From: Psychrobacter sp. I-STPA6b | GTDB taxonomy: Bacteria > Pseudomonadota > Gammaproteobacteria > Pseudomonadales > Moraxellaceae | Assembly (NCBI RefSeq): GCF_020662265.1 | Contig: NZ_VEWM01000075.1 | Span: forward strand, 124,001 to 188,000 | Reading direction: 5' to 3' | DNA: 64,000 nucleotides | Part shown: positions 35,338 to 43,412 of the stretch, piece after piece | Position numbering within the stretch: position 1 is the stretch's first letter | How the letters are laid out: each line of letters opens with the position of its first letter | Notes under the pieces: generated by a model | Seen by the model: only the letters and a program-made list of their open reading frames with translations | Told to the model about the DNA's origin: nothing | Database searches by the model: none | Translations under genes and position numbers: made by a program

Positions 35338-37542
35338 ATGAGCATTCCCAATCATGTCCTCGACCAACTGTGTAGCCAAGCAGACTTGGTAAGTATCATT
35401 GGTAAACACACAACCTTAAAGCGTGCTGGTAGAGAGTTTAAGGGTTGTTGTCCATTCCATGGAGAAAAAACACCATCTTTTTATGTCAATCCACAAAAGA
35501 ATGTCTATAACTGCTTCGGTTGTGGTGTCAGTGGCAATGCCATTAGTTTTTTACGAGACTATGAGAATCTAACTTTTAGCGAGGCAGTCAAAGAACTGTC
35601 ACAACAAACAGGAATTGAGATTCCTGAAGATGATCGCCAAGAAGTGCATTATCAACGTCGCCCAGCCAGTCATAACCACACTGCATCAATACCACCCCAA
35701 CCTAATCAACAAGTAGCCAGTACTGCTGCTGCAGACAGCTCACAAGTCAATACAAATGCTCCTTTTAATAATAGTCTTAATGAGAATGTTCCTATAGAAG
35801 CATATTATGGGCAACTTCCGTCTTCTAGCCCAGATATACCCGAAAACAGTTGGTACGATGCTAATGCAATGCTACCACCTGATAATGCCAATGACTATCC
35901 TCAAGACCCTCAATACCCCCAAAGCTATGGACTTGATTATCCAGCTTTTTCAGCAGATGCTATATATGCACCAGAATATTCAGCGCAATATTCGGCTGAG
36001 CCAATAAACATACAAACTGACGGCAATCTATATGAATTACTAGAGCGCATTCAAGCGTTTTATCAAAATAACTTATACACGCATACACCAGCCTTAGCAT
36101 ATTTTAAAAGTCGAGGCTTAACTGAGCAGACACTAAAAACTTTTGGTTTGGGCTATGCCCCTGCTGGCTGGCAACACTTAGAGCAACATTTTGCAGCTGA
36201 TATTGAAGGTCTACGTGTACTCGGACTGGTTCGTACCTCAGAAAAAGGTAGAGAGTATGACTTACTGCGTGATCGAGTTATTTTTCCAATTCGAGATAAC
36301 CAAGGACGTGTGATTGGTTTTGCTGGTCGTGCATTAGATAATGAAGTCAAACCCAAATATATTAACTCCAGTGACTCGCCTGTTTTTCATAAGCAACACG
36401 TGCTTTATGGCTACTTTGAGTCACGGCAACAACGTGCTAATGACTGGCTAGTTGTTGAGGGTTATATGGATGTCATTGCTTTATATCAAGCAGGTATCTA
36501 TGGTGCCGTTGCTTCAATGGGAACAGCCGTCAATGAAAATCAAATCTCTCGTTTACTACAATTAAACCCGACACTTACCTTATGTTTTGATGGAGATGCT
36601 GCCGGACAAAAAGCTGCATGGCGCACCCTTGAAGTTAGCTTACCGATACTTAGCGATGATAAAGAGTTACGTTTTTTAAGTCTGCCGAGCAAATATGACC
36701 CTGATACCTTTATCCAAGCACATGGTACAGAGGCGATGCAAGCACAAATTCACTCTGCCATTCCCTTATCACAATACGTATTTGCCTATCTTAGTGAGCG
36801 CTATGACTTATCCTTAGCTGAAGGCAAAGCCAAGCTGATGGCACAAGTTCGTACCCTAACCAGCCAGCTTCCCAAAGGCTCAAGCTTTCGCTACCTACTT
36901 AACAATGACATCTATCAGCGTCTCGGTGGACGACGTAATCAAAAAACAGCCGCTCATGATGCCTTATTAGATTTTGACAGTGACATGACTGCCAGTGTGC
37001 AACTGGAACTATGTTTATTATTTGACCCCTCACAGCTCATGGAAGACCCTATACAGCGCATCTGGCAAAACTCGGGGGTTAATCAAATACCACAACCAAC
37101 ATCAACGCTTACAAATCACCATAATAACAATCAAACCCCTGTCAATCTTCCTCAACTGCCCTCTTGGCAAGCACTGGATAATGGTCGACTGGCTCAGCTA
37201 ACCGCTATGATTAAACAGCTGATGCCGTTTTTACCTAAAGATACCAATGCTGCTGCTCATTTTATTTTGGCAAATCTGCCTGCGGGCTATCAGCAACAAC
37301 TGGCTCAGCGCTGGCAAGGATTTTTTGACAGTCTAACGCAACGTGGCATTATTGATGTTGACGACTTGATAGAAGACTTGCTGGTCCAACTGTTACTGCA
37401 AGCATTGAGCAAACAGCTTACCGATGCCAAAAACGTTATCACACTATCGCACATTAATCGGCAACGCCAAACTTTAATAACATGGTTAAAAAAACAGCAC
37501 GCAGAGCAGGTCAACAAAATGTCTACAGTCAATTCAAAGTAA
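35338..37542 (+). CDS. dnaG: DNA primase DnaG with a central low-complexity insertion
   Basis: Makes RNA primers at the replication fork. 734 residues: zinc-binding domain with C38, H41, C59 and C62 (CPFHGEKTPSF ... YNCFGCG), then an extra segment of about 110 residues (108-220) rich in Pro, Gln, Asn, Tyr and Ala, then the RNA polymerase domain starting near LLERIQAFYQNNL with the TOPRIM motifs VVEGYMDV and CFDGDAAGQKAA, and a C-terminal helicase-binding domain. E. coli DnaG is about 580 residues, so the insertion explains most of the extra length. The neighbour rpoD follows as in the macromolecular synthesis operon, but rpsU is not upstream. Confidence 0.94.
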   Translation: MSIPNHVLDQLCSQADLVSIIGKHTTLKRAGREFKGCCPFHGEKTPSFYVNPQKNVYNCFGCGVSGNAISFLRDYENLTFSEAVKELSQQTGIEIPEDDRQEVHYQRRPASHNHTASIPPQPNQQVASTAAADSSQVNTNAPFNNSLNENVPIEAYYGQLPSSSPDIPENSWYDANAMLPPDNANDYPQDPQYPQSYGLDYPAFSADAIYAPEYSAQYSAEPINIQTDGNLYELLERIQAFYQNNLYTHTPALAYFKSRGLTEQTLKTFGLGYAPAGWQHLEQHFAADIEGLRVLGLVRTSEKGREYDLLRDRVIFPIRDNQGRVIGFAGRALDNEVKPKYINSSDSPVFHKQHVLYGYFESRQQRANDWLVVEGYMDVIALYQAGIYGAVASMGTAVNENQISRLLQLNPTLTLCFDGDAAGQKAAWRTLEVSLPILSDDKELRFLSLPSKYDPDTFIQAHGTEAMQAQIHSAIPLSQYVFAYLSERYDLSLAEGKAKLMAQVRTLTSQLPKGSSFRYLLNNDIYQRLGGRRNQKTAAHDALLDFDSDMTASVQLELCLLFDPSQLMEDPIQRIWQNSGVNQIPQPTSTLTNHHNNNQTPVNLPQLPSWQALDNGRLAQLTAMIKQLMPFLPKDTNAAAHFILANLPAGYQQQLAQRWQGFFDSLTQRGIIDVDDLIEDLLVQLLLQALSKQLTDAKNVITLSHINRQRQTLITWLKKQHAEQVNKMSTVNSK

Positions 37543-37549
37543 TACTACT

Positions 37550-37782
37550 AGGGTCTATTTACTAACCCTAGGGTCTGTTAAACATTCACCCCGTCAGGCT
37601 AATACCTACAAGGGATATAGCTACTTTTTACTTTCATGTAAAAATTGGCTAAATTTTTCCTATGAAGATGAATGTTCAACAGACCCTAGTTTGATAGCAA
37701 AAAGCACATAAGTGATAAACAAAAACTCATACATAGCTTTAAGTTATCCAAAATCTAGGGTTGAAAATATAAAAATAGACCC
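37550..37782. repeat. Outer repeat element with ends GGGTCTATTT / AAATAGACCC, interrupted by MITE copy D
   Basis: AGGGTCTATTT at 37550 and AAAAATAGACCC at 37771-37782 form an inverted pair enclosing copy D, 20 bp inside the left end. This looks like one element nested in another, of a variant subfamily also represented by the right end at 13745. Confidence 0.5.
37570..37688. mobile_element. MITE-like element, copy D (short form)
   Basis: 119 bp with ends AGGGTCTGTTAAACATTCA and TGAATGTTCAACAGACCCT and flanking CTAG on both sides. The interior (CCTACAAGGGATATAGC, TACTTTTTACTTTCATG, TAAAAATTGGCTAAATTT) is almost the same as copy B but lacks B's central 95 bp. Confidence 0.85.
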
Positions 37783-38102
37783 AATATCTAGCTAAGATAT
37801 GATAGCAATCATAAATTGTGGTAGAATCTAGCACAATTTTTGTTGGTATATGACATGTCCTATAGTGATAGCCAGATGAACATATATGTTCTCAAGCATG
37901 ACAACACTATAAACATGACAAACAACCTTATCATATCCAGACCAGACACCATCATAAAAACATCATTGCAATAACGAGGTATCATAGATTTAGGCTTTAA
38001 GCATTGAATCTACTTACGGTCTGTGATTTTTACAATTCATCATTTCAATCTAACTTATGGATACATAATCCGTTTCCATAACGATCATCAAAGCGAGTAT
38101 TT

Positions 38103-40001
38103 ATGAGCGATAAGGCAGCCTCTCAATCCACATCACAGCTAGCAACTCTCATCCAGATGGGTAAAGAACAAGGCTATCTGACTTACGCAGAGGTCAATGA
38201 CCAACTGCCCGCCTCCATCACTGAAAGTGACCAAATTGAAGACATCGTCCAAATGTTGATGGATGTGGGTATCAAAATCTTTGAATCTGCACCTGATGAC
38301 GATGACATACTAATGAGTGATGAAGCAGGTGATGATGATATGGCTGCTGATGAAGCAGCTCAAGTGCTTGCTTCAGTAGAAACAGAGCCGGGTCGTACCA
38401 CCGATCCTGTACGCATGTATATGCGTGAGATGGGTACTGTTGACTTGCTAACCCGTGAAGGTGAGATTTCCATTGCAAAACGTATCGAAGAAGGCATTCG
38501 TGACGTACAGCATGCTATGGCGTACTGGCCTGGTACCGTACAGTTTGTACTTAGCGAGTATGAGCAGGTACTAGAAGGTGAGAAAAAACTGTCAGATGTG
38601 ATTACTGGCTTTTTAGACCCAGAACTCGCCGAAGGAGAGACCACAGCAGAAGACGATGATGATGAGGATGCCTTACCCATTATCACCAAAAAAAGCACCA
38701 TCAAAGATGATGACCTTGACGATGATGACGACGACGATAGCGACGACGATGATGATGATCTTGACGATGATACCGATGACAGCAGTGGTTTAGACCCTGA
38801 AGAAGTTCGTCAACGTATTGAGGAAATCCAAACATTATTTGATACTGCAAAACAAGCTTTAAAAGACTACGGACGTGGTAGCGTACAAGCTGAAGAAGCC
38901 TATGCACAACTGGCCGACCGCTTTATGCTATTAAAACTAAATAACCGCTTAGCAGAGCAAGTCATGGCAATCATGCACGATGTCTATGACGACGTTCGTA
39001 AACAAGAGCGTCAAATCATGCGTCTGGTTATTCGCCGTGGTAAAATGCCACGTGCTGAATTCCGCAAAACATTCCCAAGTAATGAGACTAACGTTGACTG
39101 GTTAGTTGACCGCATCAACGGTAAGCCCAAATTTGCAGAGACTTTAGCAAAAGTCGTTGATGATGTTATCGTATTACAGCGCCGTATTCGTGACCACGAA
39201 GACAAGCTCGACATGCAAGTACATCAAATGAAAGAAGTGGCACGCCGTATGGCAATTGGGGAGGCCAAAGCCCGACGCGCCAAAAAAGAGATGGTCGAAG
39301 CCAACCTACGTCTGGTTATATCTATCGCCAAAAAATATACCAACCGTGGTTTACAATTCCTTGACCTTATCCAAGAAGGTAACATTGGCTTGATGAAGGC
39401 AGTAGATAAATTTGAATACCGCCGTGGTTACAAGTTCTCAACCTATGCGACATGGTGGATTCGTCAGGCAATTACTCGCTCAATCGCTGACCAAGCCCGT
39501 ACCATTCGTATCCCTGTACACATGATTGAAACCATCAATAAAATCAACCGTGTCTCTCGTCAATTACTACAAGAAATGGGACGTGAGCCAACTCCAGAGG
39601 AATTAGGTGAACGTTTAGAGATGGATGAAGTCAAAGTGCGTAAAGTGCTCAAAATCGCCAAAGAGCCCATCTCAATGGAGACTCCTATTGGTGATGATGA
39701 AGACTCACATCTAGGTGACTTTATTGAAGACCAGACCATTTCTAGCCCTGTAGAAGACGCTACTTCAGCAGGTCTACGTGAAGCGACGCGTGATGTACTT
39801 GGCAATCTAACTGAGCGTGAAGCCAAAGTATTAAAAATGCGTTTTGGTATCGACATGCCGACCGACCATACTCTAGAAGAAGTTGGTAAGCAATTTGATG
39901 TGACCCGTGAGCGTATTCGTCAGATTGAGGCCAAGGCACTACGTAAATTACGCCATCCTTCACGCTCTGAACACCTACGCTCATTCCTTGAAAATGACTA
40001 G
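38103..40001 (+). CDS. rpoD: RNA polymerase sigma-70 factor RpoD
   Basis: Primary sigma factor, 632 residues. Region 1.1 at the N-terminus ([22 protein letters not shown]), region 1.2 ([21 protein letters not shown]), an acidic non-conserved region with an almost pure aspartate tract (residues about 202-227), region 2 ([27 protein letters not shown] ... [15 protein letters not shown]), region 3 and region 4 with the -35 recognition helix ([28 protein letters not shown]). The region between 1.2 and 2 is enlarged as in other gamma-proteobacterial RpoD. A hairpin terminator follows 23 bp after the stop. Confidence 0.97.
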   Translation: MSDKAASQSTSQLATLIQMGKEQGYLTYAEVNDQLPASITESDQIEDIVQMLMDVGIKIFESAPDDDDILMSDEAGDDDMAADEAAQVLASVETEPGRTTDPVRMYMREMGTVDLLTREGEISIAKRIEEGIRDVQHAMAYWPGTVQFVLSEYEQVLEGEKKLSDVITGFLDPELAEGETTAEDDDDEDALPIITKKSTIKDDDLDDDDDDDSDDDDDDLDDDTDDSSGLDPEEVRQRIEEIQTLFDTAKQALKDYGRGSVQAEEAYAQLADRFMLLKLNNRLAEQVMAIMHDVYDDVRKQERQIMRLVIRRGKMPRAEFRKTFPSNETNVDWLVDRINGKPKFAETLAKVVDDVIVLQRRIRDHEDKLDMQVHQMKEVARRMAIGEAKARRAKKEMVEANLRLVISIAKKYTNRGLQFLDLIQEGNIGLMKAVDKFEYRRGYKFSTYATWWIRQAITRSIADQARTIRIPVHMIETINKINRVSRQLLQEMGREPTPEELGERLEMDEVKVRKVLKIAKEPISMETPIGDDEDSHLGDFIEDQTISSPVEDATSAGLREATRDVLGNLTEREAKVLKMRFGIDMPTDHTLEEVGKQFDVTRERIRQIEAKALRKLRHPSRSEHLRSFLEND

Positions 40002-40024
40002 GTCTTATTAAACGTTAATCATAG

Positions 40025-40054
40025 AAAAAAGCTGGGCATGGCTCAGCTTTTTTT
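40025..40054 (+). terminator. Terminator after rpoD
   Basis: AAAAAAGCTGGGC (40025-40037) and GCTCAGCTTTTTT (40041-40053) form a strong hairpin with a 3-base loop and a T-run, 23 bp after the rpoD stop. Confidence 0.9.
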
Positions 40055-40572
40055 ATGAGTTTTATACCATGGTCACAGAAGACTAGAATATAGTCAACGA
40101 ACTTTATAACTGTTACGGTGTTAGGCTCGTTTGCTGTGCTATCTGCACTCGCCTGCCTTGTACCAGCTTATAAATTTGCTAACTATAGATACAGGGCAAT
40201 GATAAATGATACTAGGGTCCGTTGAACTTTCACTCCATTAGGCTAATGCCTGTCGCTATTTAGTCATTCTGTTATTATCTAAGTAAAATTTTACAATGCC
40301 TTAAACTAACCACACATATCCCTTGCATAGCATCAACACATACATAACTAAATAGAAAAAACTGAGAAAAATACAGCTCATATTATTAAAATATTAAAAA
40401 CAGTAAAGTCATATAAATTGAAAATTAATCAAAGACGCGCTAAAAATACAATATCAATAAAAAATAGCGATATCTCTTATAGATATTAGTCAGTCGGAGA
40501 GAAAATGTTTCAACAAAACCTAATATCCTATAGCGACAACCACAAAAACATCCAATCCAATAAGGAGGCACT
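40055..40572. other. Intergenic region rpoD-FAD oxidoreductase
   Basis: 518 bases. At 40214 starts a left-end fragment of the MITE family (AGGGTCCGTTGAACTTTCA, then TTAGGCTAATGCCT), without a matching right end. The rest is AT-rich. A small frame at 40505-40594 with a good ribosome binding site leads into the downstream gene. Confidence 0.5.
40214..40255. repeat. Left-end fragment of the MITE family, copy F
   Basis: AGGGTCCGTTGAACTTTCA followed by CTCCATTAGGCTAATGCCT; matches the first about 40 bp of copies B and D, then diverges. No right terminal repeat was found nearby, so it is a truncated copy. Confidence 0.6.
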
Positions 40573-40594
40573 ATGTCCCAAAACAATCAATTAA
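40505..40594 (+). CDS. Possible 29-residue leader peptide overlapping the next gene
   Basis: ATG at 40505 follows GGAGAG at 4 bases distance; the frame runs 29 codons and ends at TAA 40592-40594, overlapping the start of the FAD oxidoreductase gene (40573) by 22 bases in another frame. The downstream gene's own AAGGAGG lies inside this frame. This is the geometry of a translationally coupled leader, but the peptide has no similarity I recognise and chance is possible. Confidence 0.3.
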   Translation: MFQQNLISYSDNHKNIQSNKEALCPKTIN

Positions 40595-42300
40595 ACGACT
40601 CTATACAATCACAAACAAAGAAAAAAATCCTGATAGCTGGCGGTGGTATTTCCGGATTAAGCGCAGCTTTTGAGCTTTCCGAAAACCCAGAGCTTGAGAT
40701 TACCATCATCGAATCACGTCCAATATGTGGTGGTAAAATGACCGGCTACTTCAACCCAGAAAATCAACATTTTGAAGAGCACTCTATTCGTGCTTTAAGC
40801 TCAACCTATTTTTCACTATTCAACATCTTTGATAGAGCAAATCTATTACATATGCTAACTCCTGTCGATGATTACCAATTTTATCAAGGAGCAGTTTCAA
40901 GTAATACAGACAGTCATGTCACCGTACCACGTCAACAAGCCATTAGTCTACATACCATTGAATCTATGATTCATACATTTGGCTTAAACCGCAAAAATAT
41001 GCTACAGCTGGTACAACGCATTATCCATCATGTTAATGCAAGTGAAGAAGCACGCCAAAAAATGGCATTTGAAAAAGCAGGTGATGTGCTTGGGATTGAG
41101 GATTTTGAACCTCATACAAAGCAATTTATCAAAAACTGGTTTGGCATTTTAACTGGCGCAAGAATGCACAGTAAAGCAGTAGACATCATGGACAGCTTCG
41201 TCTTAATGTTTCTACCCATGACTGAAGCGCCTGTTCTACCTGCAGGTAATGTATCCAAATCTTATTGCTTTAACCGACCAACATCAGAGGTCATCCATGC
41301 CTTAGTCGAAAAGCTACAAGCTCGTGGTGTCAAAATCATCACCCGAACACGCATAGTAAACTTACATCACCTTGATTCTGGAAAGATTCGCGTTGACCTT
41401 ACTCAACAGTCTGTTTTGAGCCAAGCACATGACCCCACACATTCAGAGAATATGTACCATACTGATATCAACGTTGAGGAGCTACAAAAACAACACTTTG
41501 ATGCAGCAGTGATGGCAATACCGCATCAGGCTATCTGGAGCATGGGGCTACTACCGCAAGTGAAAAAGCCTTTTAATGACGAATGGTCATTTGGTACACA
41601 ATACCCACTAACTGACGTCCCAAAAGAGTTTGAACCTTTTTTGGGTAAATCCTATAATCTATGCTTTGATGCGCCTTGGAATATTGTCTTCCAAATTCAA
41701 CATCAAAACGGGTTCTGGCAAGATGTACCTTTTCCTGAGAGCTACGGTTACAACTTATCGGCAACATGTAGCTCACCATTTAATAAAGGTACATTATTTG
41801 GTAAGCGCTTTATGGAGTGCACGCCAGATGAAGCCAAAGAAGAAATCTTATATCAACTTGGCATCACAGACACCCAACAGCGCCAAACCATTGCCCAAAG
41901 TGGTATTATCGACCCTATCAACCTACGTTATACTGATAACTGGCAATCATATACCGACTTAGAAACGGTTGAGATGGGCATATTACAAGACAATGGTAAG
42001 CGTTGGGTAAATCTAGCCCAAATTTATGTCCGTAATGCTGATGACGCTTTAATTGAAACAAAAACTCAATGGGATAATATCGTACTGGCTGGTGAAATCA
42101 TATCCGTCACTGGTCGCTGGAAAATCCCAACTATGGAGCAAGCTGCAACTTCAGGAAAACAAGCTGCCCAAGCCATTCTTGACTACTGCAAATTACCAAC
42201 TCAAGTCAATCTACAGACCTCCCAGTTAGAGCATGCGTCGCATTATAAATACCTTGACCTTTTAGTAACGGTATTAAATAAAGCATCTAAGCTGGTATAG
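40573..42300 (+). CDS. FAD-dependent oxidoreductase of the amine oxidase / phytoene desaturase-like family
   Basis: 575-residue flavoprotein. An N-terminal Rossmann motif (ILIAGGGISGLSAAFEL, residues about 18-34) is followed by the ESRPICGGKM loop typical for amine oxidase and carotene desaturase families. The C-terminal FAD-contacting part reads NIVLAGEIISVTGRWKIPTMEQAATSGKQAA. The middle has a hydrophobic helical section (LTGARMHSKAVDIMDSFVLMF). The closest functional class I can name is phytoene/zeta-carotene desaturase-like or hydroxysqualene dehydroxylase-like; no carotenoid or hopanoid genes are near, so the substrate is unknown. Preceded by AAGGAGG at the ATG. Alone in its transcription unit, followed by a hairpin at 42490. 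Confidence 0.75.
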   Translation: MSQNNQLNDSIQSQTKKKILIAGGGISGLSAAFELSENPELEITIIESRPICGGKMTGYFNPENQHFEEHSIRALSSTYFSLFNIFDRANLLHMLTPVDDYQFYQGAVSSNTDSHVTVPRQQAISLHTIESMIHTFGLNRKNMLQLVQRIIHHVNASEEARQKMAFEKAGDVLGIEDFEPHTKQFIKNWFGILTGARMHSKAVDIMDSFVLMFLPMTEAPVLPAGNVSKSYCFNRPTSEVIHALVEKLQARGVKIITRTRIVNLHHLDSGKIRVDLTQQSVLSQAHDPTHSENMYHTDINVEELQKQHFDAAVMAIPHQAIWSMGLLPQVKKPFNDEWSFGTQYPLTDVPKEFEPFLGKSYNLCFDAPWNIVFQIQHQNGFWQDVPFPESYGYNLSATCSSPFNKGTLFGKRFMECTPDEAKEEILYQLGITDTQQRQTIAQSGIIDPINLRYTDNWQSYTDLETVEMGILQDNGKRWVNLAQIYVRNADDALIETKTQWDNIVLAGEIISVTGRWKIPTMEQAATSGKQAAQAILDYCKLPTQVNLQTSQLEHASHYKYLDLLVTVLNKASKLV

Positions 42301-42489
42301 CCTCGATGCAAAATACAATCAATACAAAGGTTAAAACAGACAAATGAAGGTGTCACTATTTTTATCAAAGCTCTATAAAAACTCCATCAAAGTAGGGTAC
42401 GGTAATCCATTCAAAGATGTCATGACTTTATAGCCAGTGCATTTTACACAAAAGCAAAATAAGCTGTACTCCTTATCTTAGAGCGCACA

Positions 42490-42528
42490 CAAGTTTGGAA
42501 TATAAATTATTCCAAACTTGTTATTTTG
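42490..42528 (+). terminator. Hairpin terminator candidate between the FAD oxidoreductase and ybeD-like genes
   Basis: CAAGTTTGGAA (42490-42500) and TTCCAAACTTG (42510-42520), perfect 11-bp stem with a 9-base loop, followed by TTATTTTG. It is 190 bp after the upstream stop. The rest of the 42301-42641 gap holds nothing recognisable. Confidence 0.7.
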
Positions 42529-42641
42529 TCTTGAAACATGACAGTTTGCCACTACATATATCTAGAGCTGGGCTGAATAATCACCACCTTAATCAAAGCA
42601 ATTACTTTATTATTTTACTAGACCATACTTGGAGCATACCT

Positions 42642-42998
42642 ATGAGTGACGATAAGAAAAAAACGACTACGCCTCTCTCCTCTCAACAACTCACAACTCC
42701 GACCACAATGACTAAAACAGCAACTGATATCCAAAACCCAGAACTTTGGGATTTCCCTATGGACTATCCCATGAGTATCATTGGACATGAAGGCAAACAT
42801 GATGAACTGCTTAATGAAGTCTGTCTGATACTAGCAACACTCTTTCCTGATTTTGATACTGCCAGTATTGCCGTTAAGCCATCTCGAACTGGTCGCTTCC
42901 ATTCACTACGGTTAAACTTATACCTAACAGAAGCACAGCAAGTCAATGACCTTTATAAAGCATTGGCTGATGCTGAGACTGTTCGTACTGTCTTATAA
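42642..42998 (+). CDS. YbeD-like (DUF493) protein
   Basis: 118-residue small cytosolic protein. The DUF493/YbeD ferredoxin-like fold is recognisable in the last 85 residues: DFPMDYPMSIIGH, LNEVCLILATLFPDFDT, and RTGRFHSLRLNLYLTEAQQVNDLYKALA. The first 30 residues are a Thr/Lys-rich tail. I chose ATG 42642 because GGAG lies 7 bases before; a 49-codon longer frame from 42495 starts inside the hairpin upstream and has no ribosome binding site. In E. coli ybeD lies next to lipB; that neighbourhood is not kept here. Function unknown, regulatory role suspected. Confidence 0.82.
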   Translation: MSDDKKKTTTPLSSQQLTTPTTMTKTATDIQNPELWDFPMDYPMSIIGHEGKHDELLNEVCLILATLFPDFDTASIAVKPSRTGRFHSLRLNLYLTEAQQVNDLYKALADAETVRTVL

Positions 42999-43412
42999 AA
43001 AAGCTTTTTGTGTGAACGGCTAGTTTATATTTTTTAGCCACCTTGATAACTACCTTTTTTGACTGATTTATCATCACAACTGTATCATGTGAATCCCTTC
43101 CAGTAGTTAGCTTTACCTATATTACTGGAAAAGTTTCAAAAGGTTTTTCCAGCATCTTCTAAACATAATATTTCTGAAAAATCAATCTAGCAAAAAAAGT
43201 TTTTTCACGTTATATTGTGTCTACTTATCCAGACATACCCTATATATAGTGCATTAGTGTTTTTTTACCCACCATGCGCTCGGGGTATTTCGTCTTTAAA
43301 ATTAAGTCAGATAACAGGCAATACCGTCATCTAAGTGTAAGTGACTGTATAACAAACTATAAATAGTAGACAACCTTATCCCTATTATTCCGATAGCTGA
43401 ATGGAGCATATA
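42999..43412. promoter_or_regulatory. nrdA upstream region with two NrdR boxes
   Basis: 414 bases. Two NrdR box-like sites occur at 43205-43220 (TCACGTTATATTGTGT) and 43237-43252 (ACCCTATATATAGTGC), 32 bases apart start to start, that is three helical turns on the same face. Each matches the consensus ACACTATATATTGTGT at 13 of 16 positions. This is the standard operator pair of NrdR, which represses ribonucleotide reductase genes when dATP is high. nrdR itself is not in the window. Confidence 0.8.

Larger units (their letters stand above)
37543..38102. other. Intergenic region dnaG-rpoD with nested repeat elements
   Basis: 560 bases. Its first 240 hold the nested elements described at 37550-37782 and 37570-37688. 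The remaining 320 bases before rpoD are AT-rich and should contain rpoD promoters; no confident -35/-10 pair or heat-shock promoter could be named. Confidence 0.5.

Noticed and set aside
38700..38785. GAT/GAC trinucleotide repeat in rpoD as a phase-variable tract
   Set aside because: It is in-frame and encodes an aspartate run in the non-conserved acidic region that is also acidic in other RpoD proteins; length changes would not switch the gene off.
38272..38907. Minus-strand frames with His-rich sequence opposite the acidic part of rpoD
   Set aside because: Antisense reading of GAT/GAC codons gives His-rich peptides; not a real gene.
42495..42641. 49-codon N-terminal extension of the YbeD-like protein
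   Set aside because: It starts within a strong hairpin, has no ribosome binding site, and the ATG at 42642 has GGAG at the right distance.
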